Assembly: GCA_002451275.1 (NCBI GenBank)
Contig: DKBS01000050.1
Coordinates: forward strand, 1-5,532
Length of the DNA stretch: 5,532 nt
Reading direction: 5' to 3'
Source of the DNA: Planctomycetaceae bacterium UBA6894
GTDB lineage: Bacteria > Planctomycetota > Planctomycetia > Gemmatales > Gemmataceae
A program made the position numbers and the translations under genes. Of the stretch, positions 1 through 5,532 are shown in pieces (the first letter of the stretch is position 1; each line of letters starts with the position of its first letter). The notes below the pieces were generated by a model. The model was not told the origin of the DNA and ran no database searches. It worked only from the letters and a program-made list of their open reading frames with translations.

Positions 1-15
1 AAAATCAGCAAACAT

Positions 16-28
16 GGGCAATTTGCCC
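16..28. promoter_or_regulatory. 13-base perfect inverted repeat upstream of the sigma gene
   Basis: GGGCAA-T-TTGCCC is a perfect palindrome with 6-base arms and a single central base, ending 26 bases before the sigma-factor ATG. The spacer is too short for a stable RNA hairpin, so if it functions it is more likely a binding site for a dimeric DNA-binding protein. No convincing -35/-10 pair was found beside it, and only 15 bases of upstream sequence are visible. It may be chance. Confidence 0.25.
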
Positions 29-54
29 GAATTACTGGGTTAAAGATTTCAAGC

Positions 55-618
55 ATGCAAACCCCCGTCAGCCTGCTCCATCGCATACAGACCGGCGGTT
101 CGGATACCGACTGGACTCGGTTTTGCCAGATCTATTACCCCCTGGTACTCCAATGGGCCCGCCGTTCCAGCAGTAGCCTCGAGAAGGATGAGGCCATGGA
201 TGTGGTGCAGGAGGTTTTCCTCGATGTGCACCGCAATATCTGCCACTTCCAGCGCCAGAGGGCCGGTGCATTGCGAGGCTGGTTCCGCACCATCCTCCGC
301 TCCAAACTGACCGACCTGCGCCGCAAACGCTTCCCCGAAGTGGTCGATTTCACCGAAAGCCACGAGGCCCTGCGCGCCTGCACCACCGATTCCGATGGCC
401 TGGGCAGGCAGTACCAGGAAATTCTCGACAAAGCCTGCACCATCACCAAAGTGGACTTCGCCGAAAACACATGGGAAGCCTTCTACCGCACCCAAATCCT
501 GGGGGAAGACCCCGAACAGGTTGGCAAAGCGATGGGGCTCACCCGCAATGCAGTCTATGTCGCCCGCTTCCGGGTCATGCGCAGGTTCGAAGAGGTGCTG
601 GGCAATCTGCTGGATTGA
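55..618 (+). CDS. ECF-type RNA polymerase sigma factor (planctomycete kinase-linked type)
   Basis: Alternative sigma factor that would direct RNA polymerase to a dedicated promoter set. Region 2 spans about residues 20-92: the core-binding helix includes D49-VVQEVF-55, and the -10-recognition part runs from G75-WFRTILRSKLTDLRRKR-92. A linker of about 45 residues follows. Region 4 (about 139-187) has a clear helix-turn-helix, EQVGKAMGLTRNAVYVARFR at 154-173, for -35 recognition. At 187 residues it is normal length for the family, and there is no C-terminal extension. The reading frame is open to the left edge of the window but has no ATG, GTG or TTG before 55. The start MQTPVSLLHRIQ matches the usual beginning of planctomycete ECF factors, so ATG 55 is chosen although no Shine-Dalgarno sequence is visible. 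The next gene on the same strand encodes a Ser/Thr kinase with an anti-sigma-like N-terminus, which suggests it controls this factor. The target promoters cannot be read from this window. Confidence 0.93.
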   Translation: MQTPVSLLHRIQTGGSDTDWTRFCQIYYPLVLQWARRSSSSLEKDEAMDVVQEVFLDVHRNICHFQRQRAGALRGWFRTILRSKLTDLRRKRFPEVVDFTESHEALRACTTDSDGLGRQYQEILDKACTITKVDFAENTWEAFYRTQILGEDPEQVGKAMGLTRNAVYVARFRVMRRFEEVLGNLLD

Positions 619-641
619 CCTGCTGAAAGAAAAAACTGAAA

Positions 642-663
642 GATCGGCCCCCTTCGGCCGGTT
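642..663 (+). terminator. Intergenic hairpin between sigma factor and kinase (weak terminator or attenuator)
   Basis: Arms GATCGGCC (642-649) and GGCCGGTT (656-663) pair over 8 positions, two of them G-U, around the 6-base loop CCCTTC. The core is 5 perfect GC-rich pairs. No T-run follows on the + strand, so it is not a standard intrinsic terminator. An A-rich stretch precedes it. It could lower transcription into the kinase gene, protect the 3' end of a sigma-only transcript, or have no role. Confidence 0.3.
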
Positions 664-711
664 AGTTAGTGTCGCCCCGTCCACCAGCCATTCGCTCCTA
701 GGGCAACCGGT

Positions 712-2949
712 ATGGACGCCCCCGCCACCCACTGCCCTACCGAGGAGGAACTCCGCCTGCTGTGCCATGGCAAGGCATCCCAGCCCACCACCGAACAGTT
801 CCTCCACCACCTGGAATCCTGCCCCGTCTGCCCCAACCGGGCCGATGCCATCTGGGCGAACTTCCCCACCCGCTTGGACAAACACAGCCCCTTCCCACCC
901 CCGCGTCCCACCTCCCCCACTACCCTGACCCCCTTCCTAGGCAAAGCCCCCGGCCTCGACCAACTGCTCGACCGTGCCGACCTCGAACGTATCGGCATCA
1001 CCTTCCTGCCACGCTCCACCGATCCGCTGGCCCTGGGCCGTCTGGGTGAGTACGACCTGCAACGGGTCATCGGCACAGGCGGCATGGGCATCGTGTTCCA
1101 GGCCCGCACCGGCAAGGATGAACACCCCCACGCGCTGAAAACCCTCAAGCTCGGTCCCGCTACCAGCCTGGCAGCGCGCGAGCGCTTCCTGCGCGAGGCG
1201 CGGGCACTTCAAGCAGTCCGCCATCCCGGCTTGGTTCCGGTCCTGGCCACCGGGGAGGATGCCGGCATCCCGTTCTTCGTCATGCCCCTGCTCTCAGGCC
1301 AGAATTTCGAGCGCCTGATCCAGCGCGAGGCCCCCATGCCCTTCGACAGGGTGGTCCACCTCGCCCGCCAGGCCACCGAGGCTCTCTCCGCGGCACACCA
1401 GGCCGGGCTGGTCCATCGCGATATCAAGCCTTCCAACCTGTGGCTCGAACCCGCCACAGCCGACCATCCCCATGGCCGTGTCCGCCTGCTCGATTTCGGC
1501 CTCGCTCAGGTCGAGGCGGAAGAAGCCACCCTCACCTCCACCGGCGTCGCCCTCGGCACCCCGGCCTACCTCTCCCCCGAACAGGCGGAAGGCACCGGCC
1601 GCATCGGGCCCTCCAGCGACCTCTTCAGCCTGGGCTGCGTGCTCTACGAGATGCTGGTGGGCAGCCGGGTCTTCCCCGGCGTCACCGCCATGGAAATCTT
1701 CCGCAACATCGCCGCGTTCAAAATCGTGCCACCGTCTCGTTTCCGCGCCAACATCGCGCCCCGGCTCGAGGCTATACTCCTCCGGTTGCTTGCCCCCAAA
1801 GCTAGTCAACGCCCCGCTTCCGCTGAAGCGCTGCTGCGCGATCTCAACCACCCAGATCTGCTCCGCCACCCCCTCCTCACGCGCCGCCGCCTCGTCACTA
1901 CGGCGGCGGTGGCCGGCCTGGGTCTGGCTGGCTATGCCGCTTGGTGGGCCTCACGCCCCACCCCCTTGGCCCTCTTCCAGCCAACCAACCGCTACCCCAT
2001 CCCGGGTGCATCCACCTTCTCCATGGTGAGATCCTGGTTGCCCGACTTCCCCGGGAACTGTGTCGCCTGGGGCACCCCCCAAGGCTCCGTCTACCGGCAG
2101 GCCCTGAATGGCTCCCCGCCGGAGTTGGTCGGCCAAACCGAGTCACCCATCGGCAAAATCGTTTTCGGCATCGATACCCTGGGAGTCTGTTCGCCCCAGG
2201 GCGTGGCCCGGTTCTTGGCGTTCGGCATGGAAAAGCGGGTGTACTGGACCGCCCCGCCCCTCGACCTGCCCGAAATCCCCGAGCAGCTCACCGATTTCGC
2301 CTTCAACCTGGCTGAAAACCGTTATCTGGCCGCCGTGGGAAAAACGGTCCGGGTCTGGGATAATTCGGGAACCCAGGTCGATGTGTATTCACCCCGGTGC
2401 CGCGCCACCATCACCAGCCTGATGCCCTGCCCCGCCACGCTCGACAAAGGCCGGGCGTTTGCGGTCACCATGCAGGATGGCACCCTGGGCTTCCTGAACA
2501 AAACCAACCTGCTGCTGTACCAGGAAACCCTGATGGAAACCCCCATGGATTTCCGTCTGGCCATCAGGGAAGACAGCGTCCAGGCAGCCGTCTGGGATCA
2601 GTCCGGCCACCTGTCCCTCTGGCAGGCGGAAAACTTCACCCACCGGTCCCGCAAACTGCCCCTGCGCCTCCCGTTGGATGCGAAAGAATCCGCCTTCGCC
2701 ACGCCCGAAAACCCGAGCAAGCCCCTGTGCATCACCTACCTGCAGGTGGGCAACAACCTGCTGCTGATGGGTGAATTTGGCGGCCAGCGACACATTTGGC
2801 TGGTTGATACACCGAGTGGCAGGGTGCTTGGCCGGCTGGGCGCCGAAAATCCGCGGCAAATACAGGTGACCCAAGTCGAGGTCTGGGTGCTCGACCAGAG
2901 CGGCCAACTGCTCGAATTCCCCATAGGCGAACTGGTCAGGGCCAACTGA
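712..2949 (+). CDS. Membrane Ser/Thr protein kinase with N-terminal anti-sigma zinc motif and C-terminal beta-propeller-like domain
   Basis: Four parts are visible. (1) Residues 1-45 carry C8 and H33-x3-C37-x2-C40, the zinc-binding anti-sigma (ZAS) pattern; the C-to-H spacing of 25 is close to that of RsrA (C11, H37, C41, C44). A proline-rich linker follows. (2) The kinase domain, about 113-380, is complete: glycine loop GTGGMGIV 121-128, K143 in HALK, helix-C E162, HRDIKPSN 235-242 with catalytic D237, DFG 261-263, a Thr/Ser-rich activation loop (T273, T275, S276, T277), SPE 288-290 and D303. It should be active and of the RD type. (3) T390-RRR is followed by a hydrophobic helix at about 394-413, implying kinase in and C-terminus out. 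(4) Residues 414-745 resemble a degenerate WD40 or quinoprotein-like propeller, with W549-D550, W628-D629 and D728-QSG repeats. ATG 712 is the only start after the in-frame stop at 667-669. Likely role: sensing at the cell surface and control of the adjacent ECF factor. The ligand and phosphorylation targets are unknown. Confidence 0.93.
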   Translation: MDAPATHCPTEEELRLLCHGKASQPTTEQFLHHLESCPVCPNRADAIWANFPTRLDKHSPFPPPRPTSPTTLTPFLGKAPGLDQLLDRADLERIGITFLPRSTDPLALGRLGEYDLQRVIGTGGMGIVFQARTGKDEHPHALKTLKLGPATSLAARERFLREARALQAVRHPGLVPVLATGEDAGIPFFVMPLLSGQNFERLIQREAPMPFDRVVHLARQATEALSAAHQAGLVHRDIKPSNLWLEPATADHPHGRVRLLDFGLAQVEAEEATLTSTGVALGTPAYLSPEQAEGTGRIGPSSDLFSLGCVLYEMLVGSRVFPGVTAMEIFRNIAAFKIVPPSRFRANIAPRLEAILLRLLAPKASQRPASAEALLRDLNHPDLLRHPLLTRRRLVTTAAVAGLGLAGYAAWWASRPTPLALFQPTNRYPIPGASTFSMVRSWLPDFPGNCVAWGTPQGSVYRQALNGSPPELVGQTESPIGKIVFGIDTLGVCSPQGVARFLAFGMEKRVYWTAPPLDLPEIPEQLTDFAFNLAENRYLAAVGKTVRVWDNSGTQVDVYSPRCRATITSLMPCPATLDKGRAFAVTMQDGTLGFLNKTNLLLYQETLMETPMDFRLAIREDSVQAAVWDQSGHLSLWQAENFTHRSRKLPLRLPLDAKESAFATPENPSKPLCITYLQVGNNLLLMGEFGGQRHIWLVDTPSGRVLGRLGAENPRQIQVTQVEVWVLDQSGQLLEFPIGELVRAN

Positions 2950-2959
2950 GTCGACATGG

Positions 2960-4264
2960 TCAGGCCCAGTGCCCTGCGCCAGCTTCAGCCGCCTCTTCCC
3001 CCCGGCGGTAAAGTAGCAACCCCGCCACGGTCACCACCGCCCCGCTGATCAGGTAAAACGCCGGGGTCATGTCCTGGTGCGTGGTCTTGCGCAGGTACTC
3101 CACCACCAGGGGCGTGGTCCCGCCCAGCACCCCCATCGACAGGTTGAAACCCAGGCTCAGCACGGTGCAGCGCACATCCTTGGGCAACAGCGCGCACAGC
3201 GCCGCCGGGCTCGCGGCCATGAAGGGTACCAGCAACACCACGAACCCCAGCTCCGCCAGCAGATCCACCGCAGCGCTGTGGTGGTGCATCAGATGGAAAA
3301 GCGGGTATGCCCCCGCCAGGATGCCCAGTGTGCTCCCCCACAGCATCCGCAGAGGCCCCACTAGGTCCGCCAGCCACCCGCACGCCGGGATTAGCGCCAG
3401 CATCACCGCCATGCTCAGCGTGTTGATTTCCAGGGCCCGGTTGGCCTGCAGGTGGTCCACCTCCTGCAGCCAGGTCGCCAGATAGACAAAGATGGTGTAA
3501 AAGCCGATCGCCGGCATCACATTCAGCAGAACCACACGAAGCACATCCAGCTTGTGCCCCGCTAGGGCTGACTTCAAGGGCGATTTCGCCTCGGCTTTCG
3601 GTTGGGGATGGTCCACCTCAGGATTGTGCTGCCGGATCCACAGCCCCACGAAGGCGAGCAGCAAACCCACCGCCTGCGGCACACGCCAGCCCCAAGACTC
3701 CAGTTGCTCCTGGCTCAGCAGGTTGGTCAACAACGCCCCCACGGCGGACCCGAGCAAAATCCCCCCCGAGGCGCCAAAGGGCGCGAAACTGCCGGCCAGT
3801 CCCTTGTGGCGGGGCGAGGCATGCTCCACTAGGTACACGATCGAGCAGGTGTGTTCCCCGCCCACCGACAAACCCTGAAGCACCCGGCATAGCACCAGCA
3901 TCACGCCCGCCCCCGCGCCGATCATGGCGTGCGTGGGCAGGATACTGATCAGAAAGGTGGGCAACGCCATCAACAGCACCGAAGCGGTCAGCGCGAACGC
4001 CCGCCCCCTCCGGTCCGCCAGTTGGCCGAAAAGCAAAGCCCCGAAGGGACGCGCCAGAAAGCCTGCCGCAAAGGCGCCGAACGCCGCAATCACCGAGGAG
4101 ATCTCATCCTCCGCCGGGAAGAATTGCTTGCCGATGATGGCCGCGAAAAACCCGTACACCCCGAAGTCATACCACTCAAGCGTGGTGCCCACGGTGCCGA
4201 TCAGCACCTGTTTCACGGGAAAATGGTGCGTCGAGTGGGCGGGGTTGGTTTCAGTGGCGGCCAT
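2960..4264 (-). CDS. Major facilitator transporter, metabolite:H+ symporter (MHS) family
   Basis: Inner-membrane secondary transporter, probably a proton symporter for a small organic solute. The 434-residue protein shows 12 hydrophobic segments in two groups of six, split by a charged central loop (around HPQPKAEAKSPLK). MHS hallmarks are clear in the N-terminal half: GTTLEWYDFGVYGF in helix 1 (E30, W31, Y32, D33), R72-PFGALLFGQLADRRGR-88 between helices 2 and 3, R127-VLQGLSVGGE-137 in helix 4, and GWRVP before helix 6. The family includes ProP (proline/betaine) and KgtP (2-oxoglutarate). Length is close to KgtP, and the C-terminal coiled coil of E. coli ProP is missing, so osmosensing like ProP is not supported. 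Substrate cannot be assigned. Start ATG 4264 has a GGAG ribosome site (4270-4273, 5-base spacing). The gene converges on the kinase gene with 10 bases between stops. Its upstream neighbour, a CBS protein, is on the same strand but separated by a hairpin. Confidence 0.92.
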   Translation of the reverse strand: MAATETNPAHSTHHFPVKQVLIGTVGTTLEWYDFGVYGFFAAIIGKQFFPAEDEISSVIAAFGAFAAGFLARPFGALLFGQLADRRGRAFALTASVLLMALPTFLISILPTHAMIGAGAGVMLVLCRVLQGLSVGGEHTCSIVYLVEHASPRHKGLAGSFAPFGASGGILLGSAVGALLTNLLSQEQLESWGWRVPQAVGLLLAFVGLWIRQHNPEVDHPQPKAEAKSPLKSALAGHKLDVLRVVLLNVMPAIGFYTIFVYLATWLQEVDHLQANRALEINTLSMAVMLALIPACGWLADLVGPLRMLWGSTLGILAGAYPLFHLMHHHSAAVDLLAELGFVVLLVPFMAASPAALCALLPKDVRCTVLSLGFNLSMGVLGGTTPLVVEYLRKTTHQDMTPAFYLISGAVVTVAGLLLYRRGEEAAEAGAGHWA

Positions 4265-4311
4265 GGCGTCTCCGGCAGGGAAGGCGAATTTTTCTTACCA
4301 TAAAAGCTCAA

Positions 4312-4344
4312 GCGCCGTGGCAAGGGTCAATTCCGCCACGGCGC
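4312..4344 (-). terminator. Hairpin terminator downstream of the CBS-domain gene
   Basis: Perfect 10-bp GC-rich arms, GCGCCGTGGC at 4312-4321 and GCCACGGCGC at 4335-4344, enclose a 13-base loop. Read on the minus strand, the hairpin starts 24 bases after the CBS-gene stop and is followed by TTGAGCTTTTATGG, an imperfect T-rich tail. It probably ends or reduces CBS-gene transcription before the transporter gene, whose own promoter would then lie within about 4265-4311. The loop is longer and the T tract weaker than in a textbook terminator. Confidence 0.55.
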
Positions 4345-4368
4345 CCCAGGTTTTGGCCGAAAGTTCTC

Positions 4369-4833
4369 TCAGCCCAGCTTGCGGATGATGTCAATCGCCG
4401 CGACCACACCCACCAGCACCCCGGCGGTGTCCACCACGAAAATCTGGTGCACTTTCAGTTTCTGAAGCTCCTGCACCACTTCCAGCGCGGGGGTGTCCGG
4501 CTGCACACAGAAAACCGCCGGCGTCATGATGTCTTCCACCAAGGCCAGGTCCACTTCCTCCTCGGAGAACCCCTCGGGCAATTCCTCGCTGGGGGTATGC
4601 GCCAGATGGGTGCCATGCTCGCGGTCATGCGTGAGAATGTCCCCCTGGGTGATCACGCCAATCGGCCGGCCGGCTTCATCGATCACCGGGGCCGAGTGGT
4701 ACCCCCGGTCGGTCATCAGCGCCACCGCCTCCGCCACAGTCGCCTTGGCGCGCAGGGACACAATCCCCGGCCCCATCAAGTCCTTGGCGGTTTGCGCCTG
4801 CAGGCTCGGGCCGATCTTGGTGTAGGTGGGCAT
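4369..4833 (-). CDS. Two-CBS-domain protein
   Basis: Small, probably cytosolic regulatory protein. Paired CBS domains form a Bateman module that commonly binds adenine nucleotides and signals energy state to a partner. With the start used here it has 154 residues. CBS1 is about 17-75 (H46-SAPVID, then G59-VITQGDIL) and CBS2 about 98-154 (D101-IMTP, V128-HQIFVVD, G142-VVAAIDIIRKL). A hydrophilic acidic linker containing PSEELPEGFSEEE (81-93) joins them. The ribose/phosphate-contacting T-x-x-D is present in CBS1 (T62, D65), but in CBS2 the Thr is Ala (A145, D148). No membrane segment or enzyme domain is attached, so the partner is unknown. Start: ATG 4833 has a perfect AGGAGG (4842-4847) 8 bases upstream. 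The longer form from ATG 4860 (163 residues) has no ribosome site and would place that AGGAGG inside the coding region. The gene diverges from the DUF1569 gene and lies upstream of the transporter gene on the same strand. Confidence 0.9.
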   Translation of the reverse strand: MPTYTKIGPSLQAQTAKDLMGPGIVSLRAKATVAEAVALMTDRGYHSAPVIDEAGRPIGVITQGDILTHDREHGTHLAHTPSEELPEGFSEEEVDLALVEDIMTPAVFCVQPDTPALEVVQELQKLKVHQIFVVDTAGVLVGVVAAIDIIRKLG

Positions 4834-4841
4834 GGGTGCTT

Positions 4842-4847
4842 CCTCCT
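4842..4847 (-). promoter_or_regulatory. Shine-Dalgarno sequence deciding the CBS-gene start
   Basis: The minus strand reads AGGAGG, then 8 bases, then ATG at 4833. This is the strongest ribosome-binding site in the window, where most genes have none. It supports start 4833 over the in-frame ATG at 4860, before which only CTGTCTGTCCAAAA is found. Confidence 0.75.
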
Positions 4848-4877
4848 GGGGACGATTCATTTTTGGACAGACAGGTC

Positions 4878-4883
4878 ATTTTA
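4878..4883 (-). promoter_or_regulatory. Possible -10 element for the CBS-domain gene
   Basis: The minus strand reads TAAAAT, five of six matches to the sigma-70 -10 consensus, about 45 bases upstream of ATG 4833. A start site near 4871 would give a leader of roughly 38 bases and leave only about 11 bases before ATG 4860, again favouring the shorter protein. No good -35 box lies 16-18 bases further upstream, so this is tentative. Confidence 0.25.
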
Positions 4884-4993
4884 CGCAGCAGCCATCGCCC
4901 CAATCATCCCACCCGAAAAAAGTGGCTACCCTCAGAGGTTTTCATCCTCCATGCTTGCACAAGGACCATTCTTGAAATCTGTTTCGGTGCAAA

Positions 4994-5449
4994 ATGTTCA
5001 CGTCCCTGGATCAGATTCTCGACCATGCAAGAAAATTGCGCACGACAGGCTACACCCCGAAAGGGGCCTGGAATTTGGCCCAAACCTGCCACCATGTCGC
5101 GTGCTGGATGGCCTATCCGATAAAGGGCTTCCCCACCCAGCCGTGGTTCGTCCGTCTCATGCTGGGCGCCATGCGCCTGTCGTTGGGTAAAAGCATGCTG
5201 GCCGGTATCTTGGCCAGCGGAAAAATGCGTCCAGGCACCCCCACCCTCCCCGAAACCGTGGCTCCGCCGGATTGGGATGTAGATCAGGCCATACACCAAC
5301 TGGAGAGCGCCGTTCGGGCCTTCAATTCACACACCGGCCCCATCCACCCTTCCCCGCTGTTTGGCGCAATGGACAAGGACACCGCCTTGCGACTCCAACT
5401 GATCCACGCGGGGCATCATTTCAGCCTCCTGACATCTGCTGAAACCTGA
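4994..5449 (+). CDS. DUF1569 family protein (DinB-like fold)
   Basis: A 151-residue protein of no established function. It matches the DUF1569 pattern at both ends. The N-terminal part TSLDQILDHARKL with G24-AWNLAQTCHHVACWM-39 resembles the first DinB helix pair and carries H33/H34. The C-terminal part has IHPSPLFGAM (117-126) and R133-LQLIHAGHHFSLL-146, with H138, H141 and H142. In the DinB/YfiT superfamily, histidines placed like this bind a divalent metal, and some members are thiol-dependent transferases; metal binding here is inferred. No signal peptide or membrane helix is evident. ATG 4994 is the only ATG, GTG or TTG start after the in-frame stop at 4973-4975, and it has no clear Shine-Dalgarno sequence. 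The gene is alone on its strand, divergent from the CBS gene, and ends 57 bases before a terminator hairpin. The family is strongly represented in Planctomycetes, which supports the assignment of the window. Confidence 0.85.
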   Translation: MFTSLDQILDHARKLRTTGYTPKGAWNLAQTCHHVACWMAYPIKGFPTQPWFVRLMLGAMRLSLGKSMLAGILASGKMRPGTPTLPETVAPPDWDVDQAIHQLESAVRAFNSHTGPIHPSPLFGAMDKDTALRLQLIHAGHHFSLLTSAET

Positions 5450-5506
5450 TGGATACCGTTTTGGGAAAAGCCTTCTGGAACCCGCCGATTGGCGCAACAA
5501 AAAAGC

Positions 5507-5531
5507 AACCGGAGGGCAAAGCCCTCCGGTT
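5507..5531. terminator. Strong 11-bp hairpin terminator at the window edge
   Basis: Perfect arms AACCGGAGGGC (5507-5517) and GCCCTCCGGTT (5521-5531) enclose an AAA loop. On the minus strand the hairpin is followed by GCTTTTTTGTTG, a classic T tract, so it is a convincing terminator for a leftward gene lying beyond the window. On the + strand it follows the DUF1569 stop by 57 bases, but the window ends one base after the stem, so a + strand T tract cannot be seen. It is probably bidirectional between convergent genes. Confidence 0.8.
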
Positions 5532-5532
5532 C

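Noticed and set aside
29..45. Similarity of GAATTACTGGGTTAAAG to the conserved 16S rRNA segment near the 530-580 region
   Set aside because: Only about 15 bases match and the flanks do not continue as rRNA on either side, so this is treated as coincidence.
49..885. 278-codon open frame on the minus strand across the sigma gene and the start of the kinase gene
   Set aside because: It is antisense to a clear sigma factor and the composition is typical of a GC-rich shadow frame (Gly/Ala-rich, no recognisable domain).
1294..1869. 191-codon minus-strand open frame inside the kinase gene
   Set aside because: It lies antisense to the conserved kinase motifs (HRDIKPSN, DFG, SPE), which prove the + strand frame. 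The long minus frame is a GC-rich codon artefact.
1879..1956. TRRR followed by a hydrophobic stretch in the kinase, resembling a Tat signal
   Set aside because: It is internal, at residues 390-415 after a cytoplasmic kinase domain. A single-pass membrane anchor with positive-inside residues explains it better.
4955..4983. TTGCAC...TCTGTT as a promoter for the DUF1569 gene
   Set aside because: The spacing is 17 bases, but the -10 matches the consensus at only three of six positions; too weak to list as a feature.
4447..5190. 247-codon open frame on the + strand across the CBS gene and into the DUF1569 gene
   Set aside because: It is antisense to the two CBS domains and overlaps the DUF1569 gene in another frame. 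The translation is His/Arg/Gly-rich with no recognisable motif.

Overview
The window looks like chromosomal DNA from a Planctomycete (Planctomycetota), possibly of the Gemmata/Zavarzinella type. The basis is high G+C (especially at third codon positions), sparse Shine-Dalgarno sequences, an ECF sigma factor of the planctomycete type placed directly before a large Ser/Thr kinase, and a DUF1569 protein, a family common in this phylum. The phylum is inferred from gene content; no rRNA or tRNA gene is present to confirm it.

Left part (about 1-2949, + strand): a signalling pair. A 187-residue ECF-type sigma factor (55-618) is followed after 93 bases by a 745-residue membrane protein (712-2949). 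In order, that protein carries a short N-terminal zinc-binding anti-sigma-like motif (C8...H33-x3-C37-x2-C40), a complete active-type Ser/Thr kinase domain, one membrane helix and a roughly 330-residue beta-propeller-like C-terminus predicted to lie outside the cytoplasm. The simplest reading is that the kinase protein is the membrane-bound partner and regulator of the sigma factor. No separate anti-sigma gene is visible.

Middle (2960-4833, - strand): a 12-helix major facilitator transporter of the metabolite:H+ symporter (MHS) type, and upstream of it a small two-CBS-domain protein. A strong 10-bp hairpin sits between them, so they are probably separate transcription units. The transporter gene converges on the kinase gene with only 10 bases between the stop codons.

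Right part (4994-5532, + strand): a DUF1569 (DinB-like fold) protein, divergent from the CBS gene across a 160-base gap, then a perfect 11-bp terminator hairpin at the window edge.

No mobile elements, CRISPR arrays, RNA genes or long repeats were seen. The most interesting item is the anti-sigma/kinase/propeller fusion next to its presumed sigma factor. ECF-kinase linkage is already known in Planctomycetes, so the architecture is notable rather than clearly new.
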